From Pedobacter kyungheensis (GTDB lineage: Bacteria; Bacteroidota; Bacteroidia; Sphingobacteriales; Sphingobacteriaceae), in NCBI RefSeq assembly GCF_000812965.1, contig NZ_JSYN01000020.1:62001-126000 (forward strand): 64,000 nt of DNA, written 5' to 3'. A model generated the notes under the pieces. It searched no databases and was not told the origin of the DNA. It saw only the letters and a program-made list of their open reading frames with translations. Made by a program: the position numbers and the translations under genes. Shown here in pieces: positions 45,824 to 54,927 of this stretch. Numbering within the stretch: position 1 is the stretch's first letter; each line of letters starts with the position of its first letter.

Positions 45824-46597
45824 ATGACCGACAGTATTTTAATTATTGATGATAATGAAGATATCCTGGAGTTTCTGACTCAGGTTTTTGCAGGCACCTA
45901 TAAATTACATCTGGCCATTAACGGAGAGATTGCACAGGAAATTCTGAATAAGGAGATTATCGATCTGATTATTTCGGACATCATGATGCCCGGAATTGAT
46001 GGCTTTGAACTCTGTCAGCTCATTAAATCAAACGTAGAATATTGCCACATCCCAATTATATTACTGACTGCCAAAAACACTTATAAGGCGCACATAGAAG
46101 GTTTGGAAGTTGGGGCCGATTTATATATCAAAAAGCCTTTTTCGCCGCAATTGTTACGCCTGCAAGTGGCCAACCTCTTGCAAAACCGGGTAAAAATTAA
46201 AGCGCATTTCGCCAGTGCACCTTTCGAGGATGTACGCGTAGTGGCCAATTCTAAAACAGAAGAAGCATTTTTAAAACGGCTGGATGAGTATGTGCGCAAA
46301 AATATTCAGGACCCCAACCTGGATATCGACCAGCTTGCCGAGCACATGCACATGAGCCGGCCTACACTTTACCGTAAGATTAAAGCCATTTCGGCGCTCT
46401 CGCCAAAAGAACTGATTGATGTTACCCGGCTTAAAAAAGCGACCAAACTCATAGCACAGAACGAATTCAGTTTCTTCGAAATCGCCAAAATGGTGGGTTA
46501 TGGGTCGCAAAGTCTGTTTAATAAAAACTTTCAAAGGTATTTTAAGGTATCGCCACAGGAGTATATGAATTCGTTAAGTAAGGATGGTGAAGGGTAA
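45824..46597 (+). CDS. Response regulator with AraC-type DNA-binding domain
   Basis: 257 residues. Receiver domain (about 1-125) with IIDDNED, phospho-acceptor Asp52 (IISDIMMPG), and Lys104 (YIKKPFSP), then an AraC/XylS helix-turn-helix pair (about 150-250; LDIDQLAEHMHMSRPTLYRK and EFSFFEIAKMVGYGSQSLFN). It starts two bases after the kinase stop, so the two are probably translationally coupled. Together (1317 residues) they equal a normal hybrid sensor split in two. The likely targets are the four promoters carrying the TGTTCA/TTTTGTCG/TCTCA motif; that is inferred. Confidence 0.95.
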   Translation: MTDSILIIDDNEDILEFLTQVFAGTYKLHLAINGEIAQEILNKEIIDLIISDIMMPGIDGFELCQLIKSNVEYCHIPIILLTAKNTYKAHIEGLEVGADLYIKKPFSPQLLRLQVANLLQNRVKIKAHFASAPFEDVRVVANSKTEEAFLKRLDEYVRKNIQDPNLDIDQLAEHMHMSRPTLYRKIKAISALSPKELIDVTRLKKATKLIAQNEFSFFEIAKMVGYGSQSLFNKNFQRYFKVSPQEYMNSLSKDGEG

Positions 46598-46619
46598 ATT
46601 GAAGAATTTCCCCAAACGG

Positions 46620-46980
46620 GAAACGTCATGCTGGTCCGATAGCTATCGGACTTGTTTCAGCATCTCATGATTGGAGAGACCCTGAAATAGATTCAGGGTG
46701 ACGACCATAAGGGGCTTACCTTCAAAGGGGAAACTTAGATTTACTTTTTTAGATAAATCATCTTTGCGAACTCCAATGGCAAAACGCAAAAATTGAACGC
46801 ATATCTCCCAAACGGGAACCGTCGCTCCCGCGCAGGCGGGAATCTTAATGCTTTGGCTATTAATCATCCTCCTGCCCCCTTCAAAATTTGTTTGTCACCC
46901 TGAGCCTGTCGAAGGGCATTAACTCACATCTTATTAGCGCGCATCATCCCCCTGCCCCCTTCAAAGGGGGACAAGGTCTC
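46620..46980. repeat. Cluster of intergenic palindromic repeats
   Basis: Holds the 18-bp palindrome GTCCGATAGCTATCGGAC (about 46632-46649), the hairpin CCCTGAAATAGATTCAGGG with flanking CGTCA/TGACG ends, GTCACCCTGAGCCTGTCGAA, and two copies of a CATCCyCCTGCCCCCTTCAAA word, the second followed by GGGGGAC to form a hairpin. No gene. Related words recur at 51378-51692. Confidence 0.75.
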
Positions 46981-46990
46981 GCGTAAACTA

Positions 46991-47020
46991 AAAATGCCCG
47001 GAATTTATCCGGGCATTTCT
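46991..47020 (-). terminator. Terminator of the DUF1080/Gfo-Idh operon
   Basis: AAATGCCCGGA (46992-47002) and TCCGGGCATTT (47008-47018) form an 11-bp stem; on the minus strand it is followed by TTAG after the stem T's. Starts about 20 bases after the stop at 47038. Confidence 0.85.
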
Positions 47021-47037
47021 GATTGATTGAGATTAAT

Positions 47038-48393
47038 TTAGTATTTAAATACTTTGCCTCCTACCATCACTTCTTTACGGCTGGCATCGAAAGTTGCTTT
47101 TTCTCCGGTATGCACAGCAGCATTAGTCATGATATTGGCGATGGAATGCTGGTAACCTGCTTCAACAGGTGCATTAGGTTCTTTTCTGCTTCTGATGCAC
47201 TCCAGCCAGTTACGCATGTGGTTAGAGCTCAGCACATCTGCCCCGGTATTGGCCGATGCAGCCGCAGCCGATGGTGCAGCCAGTTTAATTTCTGGTAACA
47301 GGTTGGCTTGCATTTTCATTGCAGCGGCAGCCCTTGCGGTTAAACCACCCTGTGGCGATATGGTATTGGTAATCAGGTTCAATTCCCCTCCATTCGAGTA
47401 GTAAATTTCGGCAGGTTTTTCATCTCCATTGTGCATTCTCGAAGTAAATACCACCTGAAAACCTTTAGTCAGATCATCAAGCGGGCCATAATCAAAAACA
47501 GCAGTTGTGGTATCCCAATTCCGCCTGCCATCTTTCCACTGGTAAATGCCACCGTTTGCCGTAACGCTGCGCGGATGCTGCAAACCAGTAAACCAGTGCA
47601 CGGTATCAATCTGGTGGCTCATCCATTGCCCTGGCATACCCGATGAGTACGGCCAGAATAAGCGGTATTCCAAATAAATCCTTGGATCGAAAGCTTCGTA
47701 AGGCCGGTTCAGCAAAAAGCGTTTCCAGTCTGTATCTTCTTCTTTCAGTTTCGCTACCAAATCGGGGCGGCGCCAGCGACCGGGCTGATTTACATTCCAG
47801 CTGAGCTCGACCATGGTAATATCGCCAAATTTGCCCTGCTTAATAAAATCGGCAGCAGCCTGATAATTTTGTCCGCTACGGCGTTGCGAGCCAATCTGTA
47901 AGATCTGTTTAGATGATCGTACGGCTTTTAACGCAGCGTTGGCATCATCCATGGTTTCGGCAAAAGGTTTTTCGCAGTACACATCTTTTTTGTGGTTAAC
48001 TGCTTCGATAGCATGTAGGGCGTGTGCAAAATCGGGCGTGCTGATAATTACCGCATCCAGATCTTTCAGGGCATAAAGTTCATCGTTGTTTTTGCAGGCG
48101 GTAATGCCATGGCCAATCTTGTTTTTGATATAGTCGGCACCTAAATTACGGCGGTAATTCCATAAATCAGAAAGGGCTACAATATCAAAATTCAGTTCTT
48201 TATTGTGGTTTAAAAAGCAGGGAAACAGCGTATCTTTAAAACGGTCGGAAAAGCCAACCACTCCAACCCTCACACGGTCGTTAGCCCCGAGAATATTGGC
48301 ATAACTTTTTGCCGACATGCCGAAAGTACCCACATAGGTACCTGCAGCGGCAATAGCAGCCTTTTTAATAAAATCTCTTCTTGATTCTTCCAT
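47038..48393 (-). CDS. Gfo/Idh/MocA-family oxidoreductase with Tat signal
   Basis: 451 residues from Met at 48393, chosen because it starts the twin-arginine signal ESRRDFIKKAAIAAAG; the open frame reaches 48447. NAD(P)-binding fold RVRVGVVGFSDR (its second Gly-rich turn is altered) and the EKPFAETMDDA segment (CEKP motif, catalytic Lys region). Tat export of a folded, cofactor-loaded enzyme to the periplasm is expected. It follows the DUF1080 gene by four bases. Similar pairs act in 3-keto-sugar pathways, where a dehydrogenase oxidises C3 of a sugar and a DUF1080 protein cleaves the product; that role is inferred. Confidence 0.9.
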   Translation of the reverse strand: MEESRRDFIKKAAIAAAGTYVGTFGMSAKSYANILGANDRVRVGVVGFSDRFKDTLFPCFLNHNKELNFDIVALSDLWNYRRNLGADYIKNKIGHGITACKNNDELYALKDLDAVIISTPDFAHALHAIEAVNHKKDVYCEKPFAETMDDANAALKAVRSSKQILQIGSQRRSGQNYQAAADFIKQGKFGDITMVELSWNVNQPGRWRRPDLVAKLKEEDTDWKRFLLNRPYEAFDPRIYLEYRLFWPYSSGMPGQWMSHQIDTVHWFTGLQHPRSVTANGGIYQWKDGRRNWDTTTAVFDYGPLDDLTKGFQVVFTSRMHNGDEKPAEIYYSNGGELNLITNTISPQGGLTARAAAAMKMQANLLPEIKLAAPSAAAASANTGADVLSSNHMRNWLECIRSRKEPNAPVEAGYQHSIANIMTNAAVHTGEKATFDASRKEVMVGGKVFKY

Positions 48394-48397
48394 AACC

Positions 48398-49135
48398 TTA
48401 CTTAAGGGTTTTAATTTTAATGTTTTTGTACGAAACCTGGTTACCATGATCCTGAATCAGAATGTGACCTTTTGGGGCTTCGCCAAAGTTTTTCCAGTTT
48501 TTGTATTTACTACCTGCCACTAAAGCTTTAAAAGCTGCTGATCCACGTTCGTACTCAACCACTTTTACACCATTTAACCAATGCTCCACATGGTTGTTTG
48601 GATAAACCCTAACTTCGCCGCTGTTCCATTCGCCAATAGGTTTAATTACCGAAGCTGGCTTGTTTGAAGGAATCAGATCGTACAAAGAACCCAGTTTACG
48701 GTTACCGTTTTTACCCAGTTTCGCATCCGGATGTTTTTCATCATCCAGCACCTGAAATTCTAAGCCAATACCCGATAAATTGGTTTTCTCCTGTTCGGTT
48801 ACAAAATATTTTACACCGCTGTTGGCGCCCGGAGTCAGCTTGAAATCGAATTTTAGAATAAAAGCCGAATACTCATCTTTGGTAACAATATCGCCACCTG
48901 AGCCCTGCTCCTTTCCGTTTGATGGCAATACAGTTAAAATGCCATCTTTAATTTCCCAGCCTTTGGCCGGAAATTCCGTTTTAAATATGGCCCGCCAGCC
49001 TGTGGCATCTTTACCATTCCAAAGCAATTTGAAACCTTCCTTTTTTTCGGCTTTGCTTAAGGTATTTTGTCCATAAGCCATATTTACTGCAAAAATACCT
49101 AAGAGAAGCGTATAAATTAACCTGTAGTTTTTCAT
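48398..49135 (-). CDS. DUF1080-family (3-keto-glycoside hydrolase/lyase-like) secreted protein
   Basis: 245 residues with a signal peptide ending AYGQ. The domain starts GFKLLWNGKDATGWRA, with KGWEIKDGILTV and the jelly-roll strands SAFILKFDFKLTPGANSGVKY and WNSGEVRVYPNNHVEHWLNG typical of DUF1080. Members act on 3-keto sugars. First gene of a two-gene unit with the Gfo/Idh/MocA enzyme, driven from the operator-bearing promoter at 49308-49363 (leader about 165 bases). Confidence 0.92.
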   Translation of the reverse strand: MKNYRLIYTLLLGIFAVNMAYGQNTLSKAEKKEGFKLLWNGKDATGWRAIFKTEFPAKGWEIKDGILTVLPSNGKEQGSGGDIVTKDEYSAFILKFDFKLTPGANSGVKYFVTEQEKTNLSGIGLEFQVLDDEKHPDAKLGKNGNRKLGSLYDLIPSNKPASVIKPIGEWNSGEVRVYPNNHVEHWLNGVKVVEYERGSAAFKALVAGSKYKNWKNFGEAPKGHILIQDHGNQVSYKNIKIKTLK

Positions 49136-49307
49136 TAATTTTAATTTTATAGTGATTTAAATGTGTTTAAATGGAGTGTTGATGGACGATAATTCAATAT
49201 GCTAAGTTTATGGTAAATCATTTCAGCTTTATCAATATCCTGCCACTTAGGCCGCAGCATATCGCTGTCAGAACCTGCTACACTGTTTATAATTGGTTTC
49301 TTATTTT

Positions 49308-49363
49308 CAAAGTAAGCCAATGCTCCTTGCAAAATATGTTCAATTTATTGTCGATTCGTCTCA
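49308..49363 (-). promoter_or_regulatory. DUF1080/Gfo-Idh promoter with shared 27-bp operator (copy c)
   Basis: TTACTTTG on the minus strand (49315-49308); the 27-bp motif at 49337-49363 begins TGTTCA and ends GTCTCA, 22 bases apart as in copies b and d. It lies between the DUF1080 gene and the divergent GH43 at 49622. The rest of 49136-49621 is AT-rich without a gene. Confidence 0.7.
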
Positions 49364-49621
49364 ATTACCTGATCAAAAAATGGATGTAAAAACGAAATTC
49401 TGTGTAAAAAATTAAATTGTAAGCGATCGATTAAATATAAACAAAACACTGACAAACAGAAACTTAAACACAAAAAATATAATAAAAACGCTGCATTAAT
49501 CCGTAATAAAAAAGGTCTGATATGCCAGCGTTCAGTGCCAGACCTCACTTTCATCGTGTTCAGAATTCGTTACTTTCGAGAAACAAACAAATAACAGACT
49601 AACTTTTTCACCTCGAAATAC

Positions 49622-51328
49622 ATGATTCATTTTTCGCTATCCAGATTTTTAAAAAAGAAAGCAAAGCACCTGCAAACGCAGGAAACCCAACAATCGCTAA
49701 CCAGGCATCACCTAAGAAACAGTATCATTTACGCATTTATTGGCTTAAGTGTAACCGCTTGTGGAATTAAGAAAACACGCGTAGATAATGCCAGCACACC
49801 ACACGTGCCTACACAATTGGTTAATCCGGCTTTACCGGGCGATAATCCGGATCCATCTATCATCAGGGTTGATAATATTTACTATGCCACTTCTACCACA
49901 AACGAGTGGGCGCCTTATTTCACCATTTACAAATCAACCGATCTTAAAAACTGGAAACTGGTTAATCACGTTTTCCCTGAAGGTTTTAAGGATATGAAAA
50001 ACCAATGGGGCGAAAATAATTTCTGGGCTTCTGAGCTGGTTTACGATTCGAAACAAAAGCGGATATATGCCTATTATACTGCCCACAACCGGGCAACCAA
50101 AGGCAACCCGGGTTTACAATGCGGTGTTGCCTGGATTGATGCCGATAAAATTGAAACCGGAAAGTTTACCGATAACGGGCCCGTAATTATAGAAGATGAG
50201 TGCGGTGCGATTGATGCTTTTGAACTTCAGCACGATGGTAAAATTTATGCTTTTTGGAAAAACGACGGCAACGGTTGTGGTAAAGAAAGCTGGATCTGGA
50301 AACAGGAAATTAACGAAAGTCGCACCCAATTGCTTGGACAAAAAAGTAAAGTTTTTACCAATAACCAACCCTGGGAAACCGGACTGGTTGAAGGGGCCTG
50401 CTTTTTTAGTCTCGGCGAATACATTTACAGTTTATATTCTGTTGGAGGCTGCTGCGACGCCAGGTGCAACTACAAAACCGGAATAGCGCGCACCAAAGAC
50501 CTCTCGAGCGGGGTTTGGGAGAAATACGCCAACAACCCGATTATGGTAAGTACCAATAAATGGAATTGCCCCGGGCACGGAACTGTGGTAAAAACTGCTG
50601 ATGACAGGCTGTTTATGCTTTACCATGCTTTTAACAAAAGTTACGATGTTTTTGTGGGAAGAGAGGGGGTTATTGAAGAGTTAATTGTGGGGGCCGATGG
50701 CTGGCCGCTATTGCACAATGCAACTGTACCTAACCGGCCTAAATCAGATCTTGATTTTACAGACAATTTTGAAAAAGACAGCAAATTGAACCTGGCCTGG
50801 CAGTGGCCTTCAAAAGCGACAAGACCTGAAATGACATTTGCGAATGGCTTAAGTCTGGCTGCTTCTGACGAAAATCATGCTTTGGGTACCTTTTTGGGCC
50901 AATATATTAAAACCGTAAACTTCAATATTGAGGCTCAGGTGAACCCTGGCGATGCCAAAGCGGGGATTTGTTTGGGCGGCGCTATTTTTAAAAGCAAATG
51001 GCCGGGAGAACTTGGTGGAACAGGCATTACAGCTTCCAAAGAGGGCCTGGTGGTTTTTGACAATTTCGAAGGAACTTATACGGAGCTTAAAAGCAGCAAA
51101 GAAAGCCTGACAGGGCCTGCACAGCTTAAAATGCAGATTAGTAATGATGGCAAACAGATCGAATTTTTCTATAAAAAAGCGGGTTCAGATTGGGTGAGCC
51201 TGCACCGTACGGAATTTTTAGCAGCTAAATATGTGCCTTGGGGCATGGGCTACCGGGCTGGTATTGTGGTGAAGGGAAATCCATCGCAAAAGGGGTTGTT
51301 TAGTAGTTTTTCGATCAGGAATAACTAG
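49622..51328 (+). CDS. GH43-family glycosidase with C-terminal beta-sandwich
   Basis: 568 residues; a lipobox SVTAC (Cys47) follows an unusually long basic N-terminus, so the true start may be internal. The propeller (about 65-360) has base Asp77 (GDNPDPSI), modulator Asp198 (GAIDAFE) and acid Glu257 (GLVEGAC), the GH43 triad. Residues about 375-567 form a jelly-roll domain (FTDNFEKDSKLNLAWQWPS) like the GH43 C-terminal/DUF1349 type. Likely releases arabinose or xylose from side chains. It is divergent from the DUF1080 operon and shares its operator region. Confidence 0.9.
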   Translation: MIHFSLSRFLKKKAKHLQTQETQQSLTRHHLRNSIIYAFIGLSVTACGIKKTRVDNASTPHVPTQLVNPALPGDNPDPSIIRVDNIYYATSTTNEWAPYFTIYKSTDLKNWKLVNHVFPEGFKDMKNQWGENNFWASELVYDSKQKRIYAYYTAHNRATKGNPGLQCGVAWIDADKIETGKFTDNGPVIIEDECGAIDAFELQHDGKIYAFWKNDGNGCGKESWIWKQEINESRTQLLGQKSKVFTNNQPWETGLVEGACFFSLGEYIYSLYSVGGCCDARCNYKTGIARTKDLSSGVWEKYANNPIMVSTNKWNCPGHGTVVKTADDRLFMLYHAFNKSYDVFVGREGVIEELIVGADGWPLLHNATVPNRPKSDLDFTDNFEKDSKLNLAWQWPSKATRPEMTFANGLSLAASDENHALGTFLGQYIKTVNFNIEAQVNPGDAKAGICLGGAIFKSKWPGELGGTGITASKEGLVVFDNFEGTYTELKSSKESLTGPAQLKMQISNDGKQIEFFYKKAGSDWVSLHRTEFLAAKYVPWGMGYRAGIVVKGNPSQKGLFSSFSIRNN

Positions 51329-51329
51329 T

Positions 51330-51692
51330 TGAAACTGTAAGGTCTTTGACTACTTAGACTGACAAATTAAAATTCTCCACGGGGTCGTCATTTCGAGCGG
51401 CCCCGATAGCTATCGGGGGGAACGAAGTCGAGAAAACTGTTTATAGATCTCTCCATTTCGCTGCGCTTCAGTCGAGATGACGGACAAACACGCGTCACCC
51501 TGAACTTGTTTCAGGGCCTCTCCTGCTTTCTTCAAACGATCTTCGATTATCTATCGCGAAAGTACGTAGCGAAGATAAATCTGTTATAGATCTCTCCCCG
51601 CCTGTACGGGCAGGCATTTCGCTGCGCTTCAGTCGAGATGACGTTTTTTCTAATGGAATGTCCACGGTCTTCGACAAGCTCAGACTGACAAA
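51330..51692. repeat. Composite palindromic repeat block, copies 2 and 3
   Basis: CGTCATTTCGA (51386-51396) and TCGAGATGACG (51472-51482) bound one unit containing CCCCGATAGCTATCGGGG. A second copy of the right arm (TTTCGCTGCGCTTCAGTCGA, ending TGACG at 51643) follows a GATCTCTCC word shared with the first. GTCACCCTGAACTTGTTTCA lies between. Flanking words TCTTTGACTACTTAGACTGACAAA and TCTTCGACAAGC..AGACTGACAAA are also related. No gene in 51329-51820. Confidence 0.8.
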
Positions 51693-51757
51693 CTAAGAAA
51701 ACACCCTACAGCCATGGTTCGTGGCCACACGAATCATTTACCGAAAACGCTTTAAAC

Positions 51758-51791
51758 AAAAACAGGCTGCCCGAAAAATTACGGACAGCCT
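51758..51791 (-). terminator. Terminator of the TIG-NHL/SusC3/SusD3 operon
   Basis: AGGCTGTCCG and CGGGCAGCCT on the minus strand form a near-perfect stem (one G-T or mismatch) followed by GTTTTTG. About 30 bases after the stop at 51821. Confidence 0.85.
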
Positions 51792-51820
51792 TCCTTATAC
51801 AAAACTAAACCAAACTTATC

Positions 51821-52819
51821 TTACCATTGAATCTGCTGATCTTCATCAGGAATCAGCGTATTCAGATCGCGTTGCATAGATAAAGTACCTTCTACCTTAT
51901 ATTTCAACCTTTGGCCGGGGATGGTGGTATAATCTTCAAACTCATACGAGAGAAACAATGTGGTGTAAACATGTTTCAGGTATGGCAGTTTGGCATCCCA
52001 GGCTTCATCTCTGGTGTAGTAAGATTGTGCTGCACCAAGCTTAAATTTATTATCCAAATTATCGCTCCAGACCTCCAATTTTTTCTTTTGTATATCGATA
52101 TTATCGTTCGTGAACCTGATAAACACCTTATACTTTTTACGGTCCAGATAATCGATATCCCTGATTCCGGCATAAAGGAAAATGGTTTTATCATCAACCA
52201 CAAAAGTGCGGTAGGTATTTAAAGTTAAGGGTTCGGTATCGCCTTCGAGAAATATCTTATATAAAGTACCTCCATATTCGCCCGAATAATCGTTAAACGG
52301 CGTAATGCGCAACATGGTACGGCGATAGTACTTGTTCGGATTAGCCTGATAATCGTACGAAGCATCGTTTAAAATCTGTAATGGCAACACCCATTTATCG
52401 GCCTGATCGAGGTCGCCCAGTTTAAAATCAACAGGCACAGTAACCGTACTTACACCTGCGGGCACATCTACTGTTTGGGGCATGGTATAGTATTTATTAT
52501 CCAGCTGCCTGAAATACAATTCCTGGCGATGCCCATATTGTTCCTGATTTAACCGGGCCAGGGTATCAGGATCTAAACCGATGTGAATGGTACGGTTTTT
52601 AGCATTTGGCGTAGAACCGCTCATAATTATAGGCAGGTTAAAACGCACTTTTCCTTCGGCATTATACCTTACATAACACCAGGTTACCCCTTGCGCGGTT
52701 GGGTTCGATTTGAATGAGGCCATCTGAACAAATTGTTCTTCTTTCCATTCATCGTTACATGATACAAAGCATACCGCTGTTGTTATCACTAAAAATAGTA
52801 TATAGATACTTTTTTTCAT
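51821..52819 (-). CDS. DUF1735/DUF4973-like surface lipoprotein (probable glycan-binding)
   Basis: 332 residues, lipobox CFVSC. An N-terminal beta-sandwich (about 30-150, VRFNLPIIMSGSTPNAKNRT; VDVPAGVSTVTVPVDFKL) looks like the DUF1735/BT3987 N-terminal domain, and a C-terminal part (about 165-332, FNDYSGEYGGTLYKI) like DUF4973. It occupies the SusE position after SusD3 (17 bases), where surface glycan-binding lipoproteins are found. Confidence 0.8.
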   Translation of the reverse strand: MKKSIYILFLVITTAVCFVSCNDEWKEEQFVQMASFKSNPTAQGVTWCYVRYNAEGKVRFNLPIIMSGSTPNAKNRTIHIGLDPDTLARLNQEQYGHRQELYFRQLDNKYYTMPQTVDVPAGVSTVTVPVDFKLGDLDQADKWVLPLQILNDASYDYQANPNKYYRRTMLRITPFNDYSGEYGGTLYKIFLEGDTEPLTLNTYRTFVVDDKTIFLYAGIRDIDYLDRKKYKVFIRFTNDNIDIQKKKLEVWSDNLDNKFKLGAAQSYYTRDEAWDAKLPYLKHVYTTLFLSYEFEDYTTIPGQRLKYKVEGTLSMQRDLNTLIPDEDQQIQW

Positions 52820-52836
52820 TTTGCAGATTCTAATAA

Positions 52837-54924
52837 TTATTCAGGATTTGTCCAGCCTGGATTTTGTGTCAGGTATTTGTTGCGTCTTAGCTCATCGTAA
52901 TGGATAGGCCAGAACCACATTTTTAGGGTAAAAATTGAAGGCAGTGAAGGCGTTTCAACCGGTACATGAAAAAGATCGGCCTGGGCTTTGGTAGCATAGG
53001 CATTGTAACCGTAAACCGGTGCCGATTCTTCTGATGGTGCATCTACCCAGCGGCGCAAATCGAAATAACGTTGTCCTTCGGCAAACAGCTCAACCTGGCG
53101 CTCCCTTTTTAATTTAATGCGGAATTTATTCGGATCAGAATATACATCGCCAGCATAATCGGGTAAACCTGCACGGATACGAATGGGCTGAATTCCCCTT
53201 TTCATTTCCGAAATATTACGTGATATGGCGTGTGTTTTGCTGCCATCCCACGAAGCAATGTTGTAAGAACCATTGATTTCGTTCAAAGCTTCGGCATAGA
53301 TCAATAACACCTCTGCATAACGGATAGACGGATCTACCTTCGGCTTCATCCTGCTTTGATCGTAAGCCGTAACCGATACATTACTGATATCATCCGGATG
53401 CACATATTTTTTAATCCCAACACCTGTACGTGGCCAGTAAGTGGTATTTTTATAACCATTCGGGTCGCCGCGGTAGTAAAAAATCTGCACATTGCTTTTT
53501 TCATCACGTACACTTTCGGCATTTAGCAGATTCCAGGTAGCACCATTATAAGAAACTGAAGCATAAAAACGGGGCTCGCGACGGGCAAACTGTTTATTTA
53601 CCCCAACCCCTAGCGGACCTAATTCAGGGTAAGTGGCCAGCTCTTCCTGCTTAACATAGCCTCCGGTACGGTTTGCGGTGTTGTACCGGCCTTCATATCC
53701 CGGTCTGCCGGCATACATGTTGTTCATCCCCGGAATGTCAGTACCATCGTTCATGTAATAGGCATCAACCTGTTTTTGGGTCATGCCATGCGAATTATAA
53801 CCTTTACCTTCTAAACGTGGCAACTGATGCAATACGAGTACGTTAATGCCTTCGCCGCCTTGATTTTGTCCGTGGGTAAAAATCAATTCCGAATTTTGGT
53901 AAGCCGGAACGGTTCCGTTAAATAAAGCGCGGTAAGATTCGAAAGGGTCGATATCGCTCCAGCCGGCAGGCCATGCACTATTCGAAAAGTTACTGTCAAA
54001 CGGAGGGGTAACGGTTGCCGGGTAAGCTGCATCGCCCGTTGTTTTTTTATAGGCAACATATAAACGGTACTGCCCTAAATCCATCACATCTTTTGCCGCA
54101 GCTGCAGCCCTGGCCCACTTCGATTCGTCGTAAGTGCGCGAAAGTAAAGGTTTACCATCTTTGGTAACCAGTGCAGCGGCAACTTCTGCCGGGGCTTTAC
54201 CATTGGCTAAGGGGCTTGCTGCATACAGCAATATCCGGGCACGTAAGGCCAGTGCAGCACCGCGGGTAGGCCGTGCAATTTGTTGTATCCCCTGTTGAAG
54301 CGAAAGGCCTTTGGCGGCTTCTGCCAGTTCGTTAGAGAGGTAAACTGCGCATTCTTCGTAGCTGTTACGGGGCTGTGCAATATCATCGTACTCTTTGGTA
54401 TAATCAATCCCTTCATCAGGTACAATTGGTATTGGGCCATAGGTACGCAACAATATCCAGTAAAAATAAGCCCTTAAAAAGCGTGCCTGCCCCTTTAGGT
54501 CAGCAATTTCTTTTGCGGTAAACTTTTTATTGATATCGATATTTTTTATGAAAATAGAAGCCTGACGGATACCCTTGTAGGCAGTATTCCAGATCTCCTT
54601 GCTTTCGCCATTTAGGCCATTTTCGGTGTACTGGCCATTTTTCCACCGGCGGTATCCGTCGCTTTCATCGCCGTAATACATATCATCGGCAAAATTAAAG
54701 GGCACATATTTTTTGCTGCTAACATCCTGCATATAATTGCTCGCCATAAAAGAGTAAGCCTGTGCCAGCCATCTGTTGGCATAATCGGGGTTGCTAAATA
54801 CCTCCTCAGTGGTCATTCGTTCATCAAACAAATAATCCGAATCGAGGTATTTTTTACATCCGCTAATTACTGATATGGCAGCTACGAAGGTTAAGGCCGT
54901 AATTATTTTTTTCATATTCTTCAT
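52837..54924 (-). CDS. SusD-like outer-membrane lipoprotein (long form)
   Basis: 695 residues, longer than most SusD proteins. Lipobox VISGC; the Met at residue 4 is an equally good start. Marks: ANRWLAQAYSFMASNYMQDV, GQARFLRAYFYWILLRTYG, YAEVLLIYAEALNEING and the ending RNKYLTQNPGWTNPE. Paired with SusC3 three bases upstream. The extra length lies in insertions in the middle of the protein. Confidence 0.95.
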   Translation of the reverse strand: MKNMKKIITALTFVAAISVISGCKKYLDSDYLFDERMTTEEVFSNPDYANRWLAQAYSFMASNYMQDVSSKKYVPFNFADDMYYGDESDGYRRWKNGQYTENGLNGESKEIWNTAYKGIRQASIFIKNIDINKKFTAKEIADLKGQARFLRAYFYWILLRTYGPIPIVPDEGIDYTKEYDDIAQPRNSYEECAVYLSNELAEAAKGLSLQQGIQQIARPTRGAALALRARILLYAASPLANGKAPAEVAAALVTKDGKPLLSRTYDESKWARAAAAAKDVMDLGQYRLYVAYKKTTGDAAYPATVTPPFDSNFSNSAWPAGWSDIDPFESYRALFNGTVPAYQNSELIFTHGQNQGGEGINVLVLHQLPRLEGKGYNSHGMTQKQVDAYYMNDGTDIPGMNNMYAGRPGYEGRYNTANRTGGYVKQEELATYPELGPLGVGVNKQFARREPRFYASVSYNGATWNLLNAESVRDEKSNVQIFYYRGDPNGYKNTTYWPRTGVGIKKYVHPDDISNVSVTAYDQSRMKPKVDPSIRYAEVLLIYAEALNEINGSYNIASWDGSKTHAISRNISEMKRGIQPIRIRAGLPDYAGDVYSDPNKFRIKLKRERQVELFAEGQRYFDLRRWVDAPSEESAPVYGYNAYATKAQADLFHVPVETPSLPSIFTLKMWFWPIHYDELRRNKYLTQNPGWTNPE

Positions 54925-54927
54925 TGC

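Noticed and set aside
45790..45830. Programmed frameshift joining kinase and regulator
   Set aside because: No slippery heptamer was seen, and the regulator has its own ATG directly after the stop; a simple gene split fits better.
49147..49332. Minus-strand 61-codon open frame before the DUF1080 gene
   Set aside because: It overlaps the promoter box of copy c, has no signal of coding and no similarity known to me.
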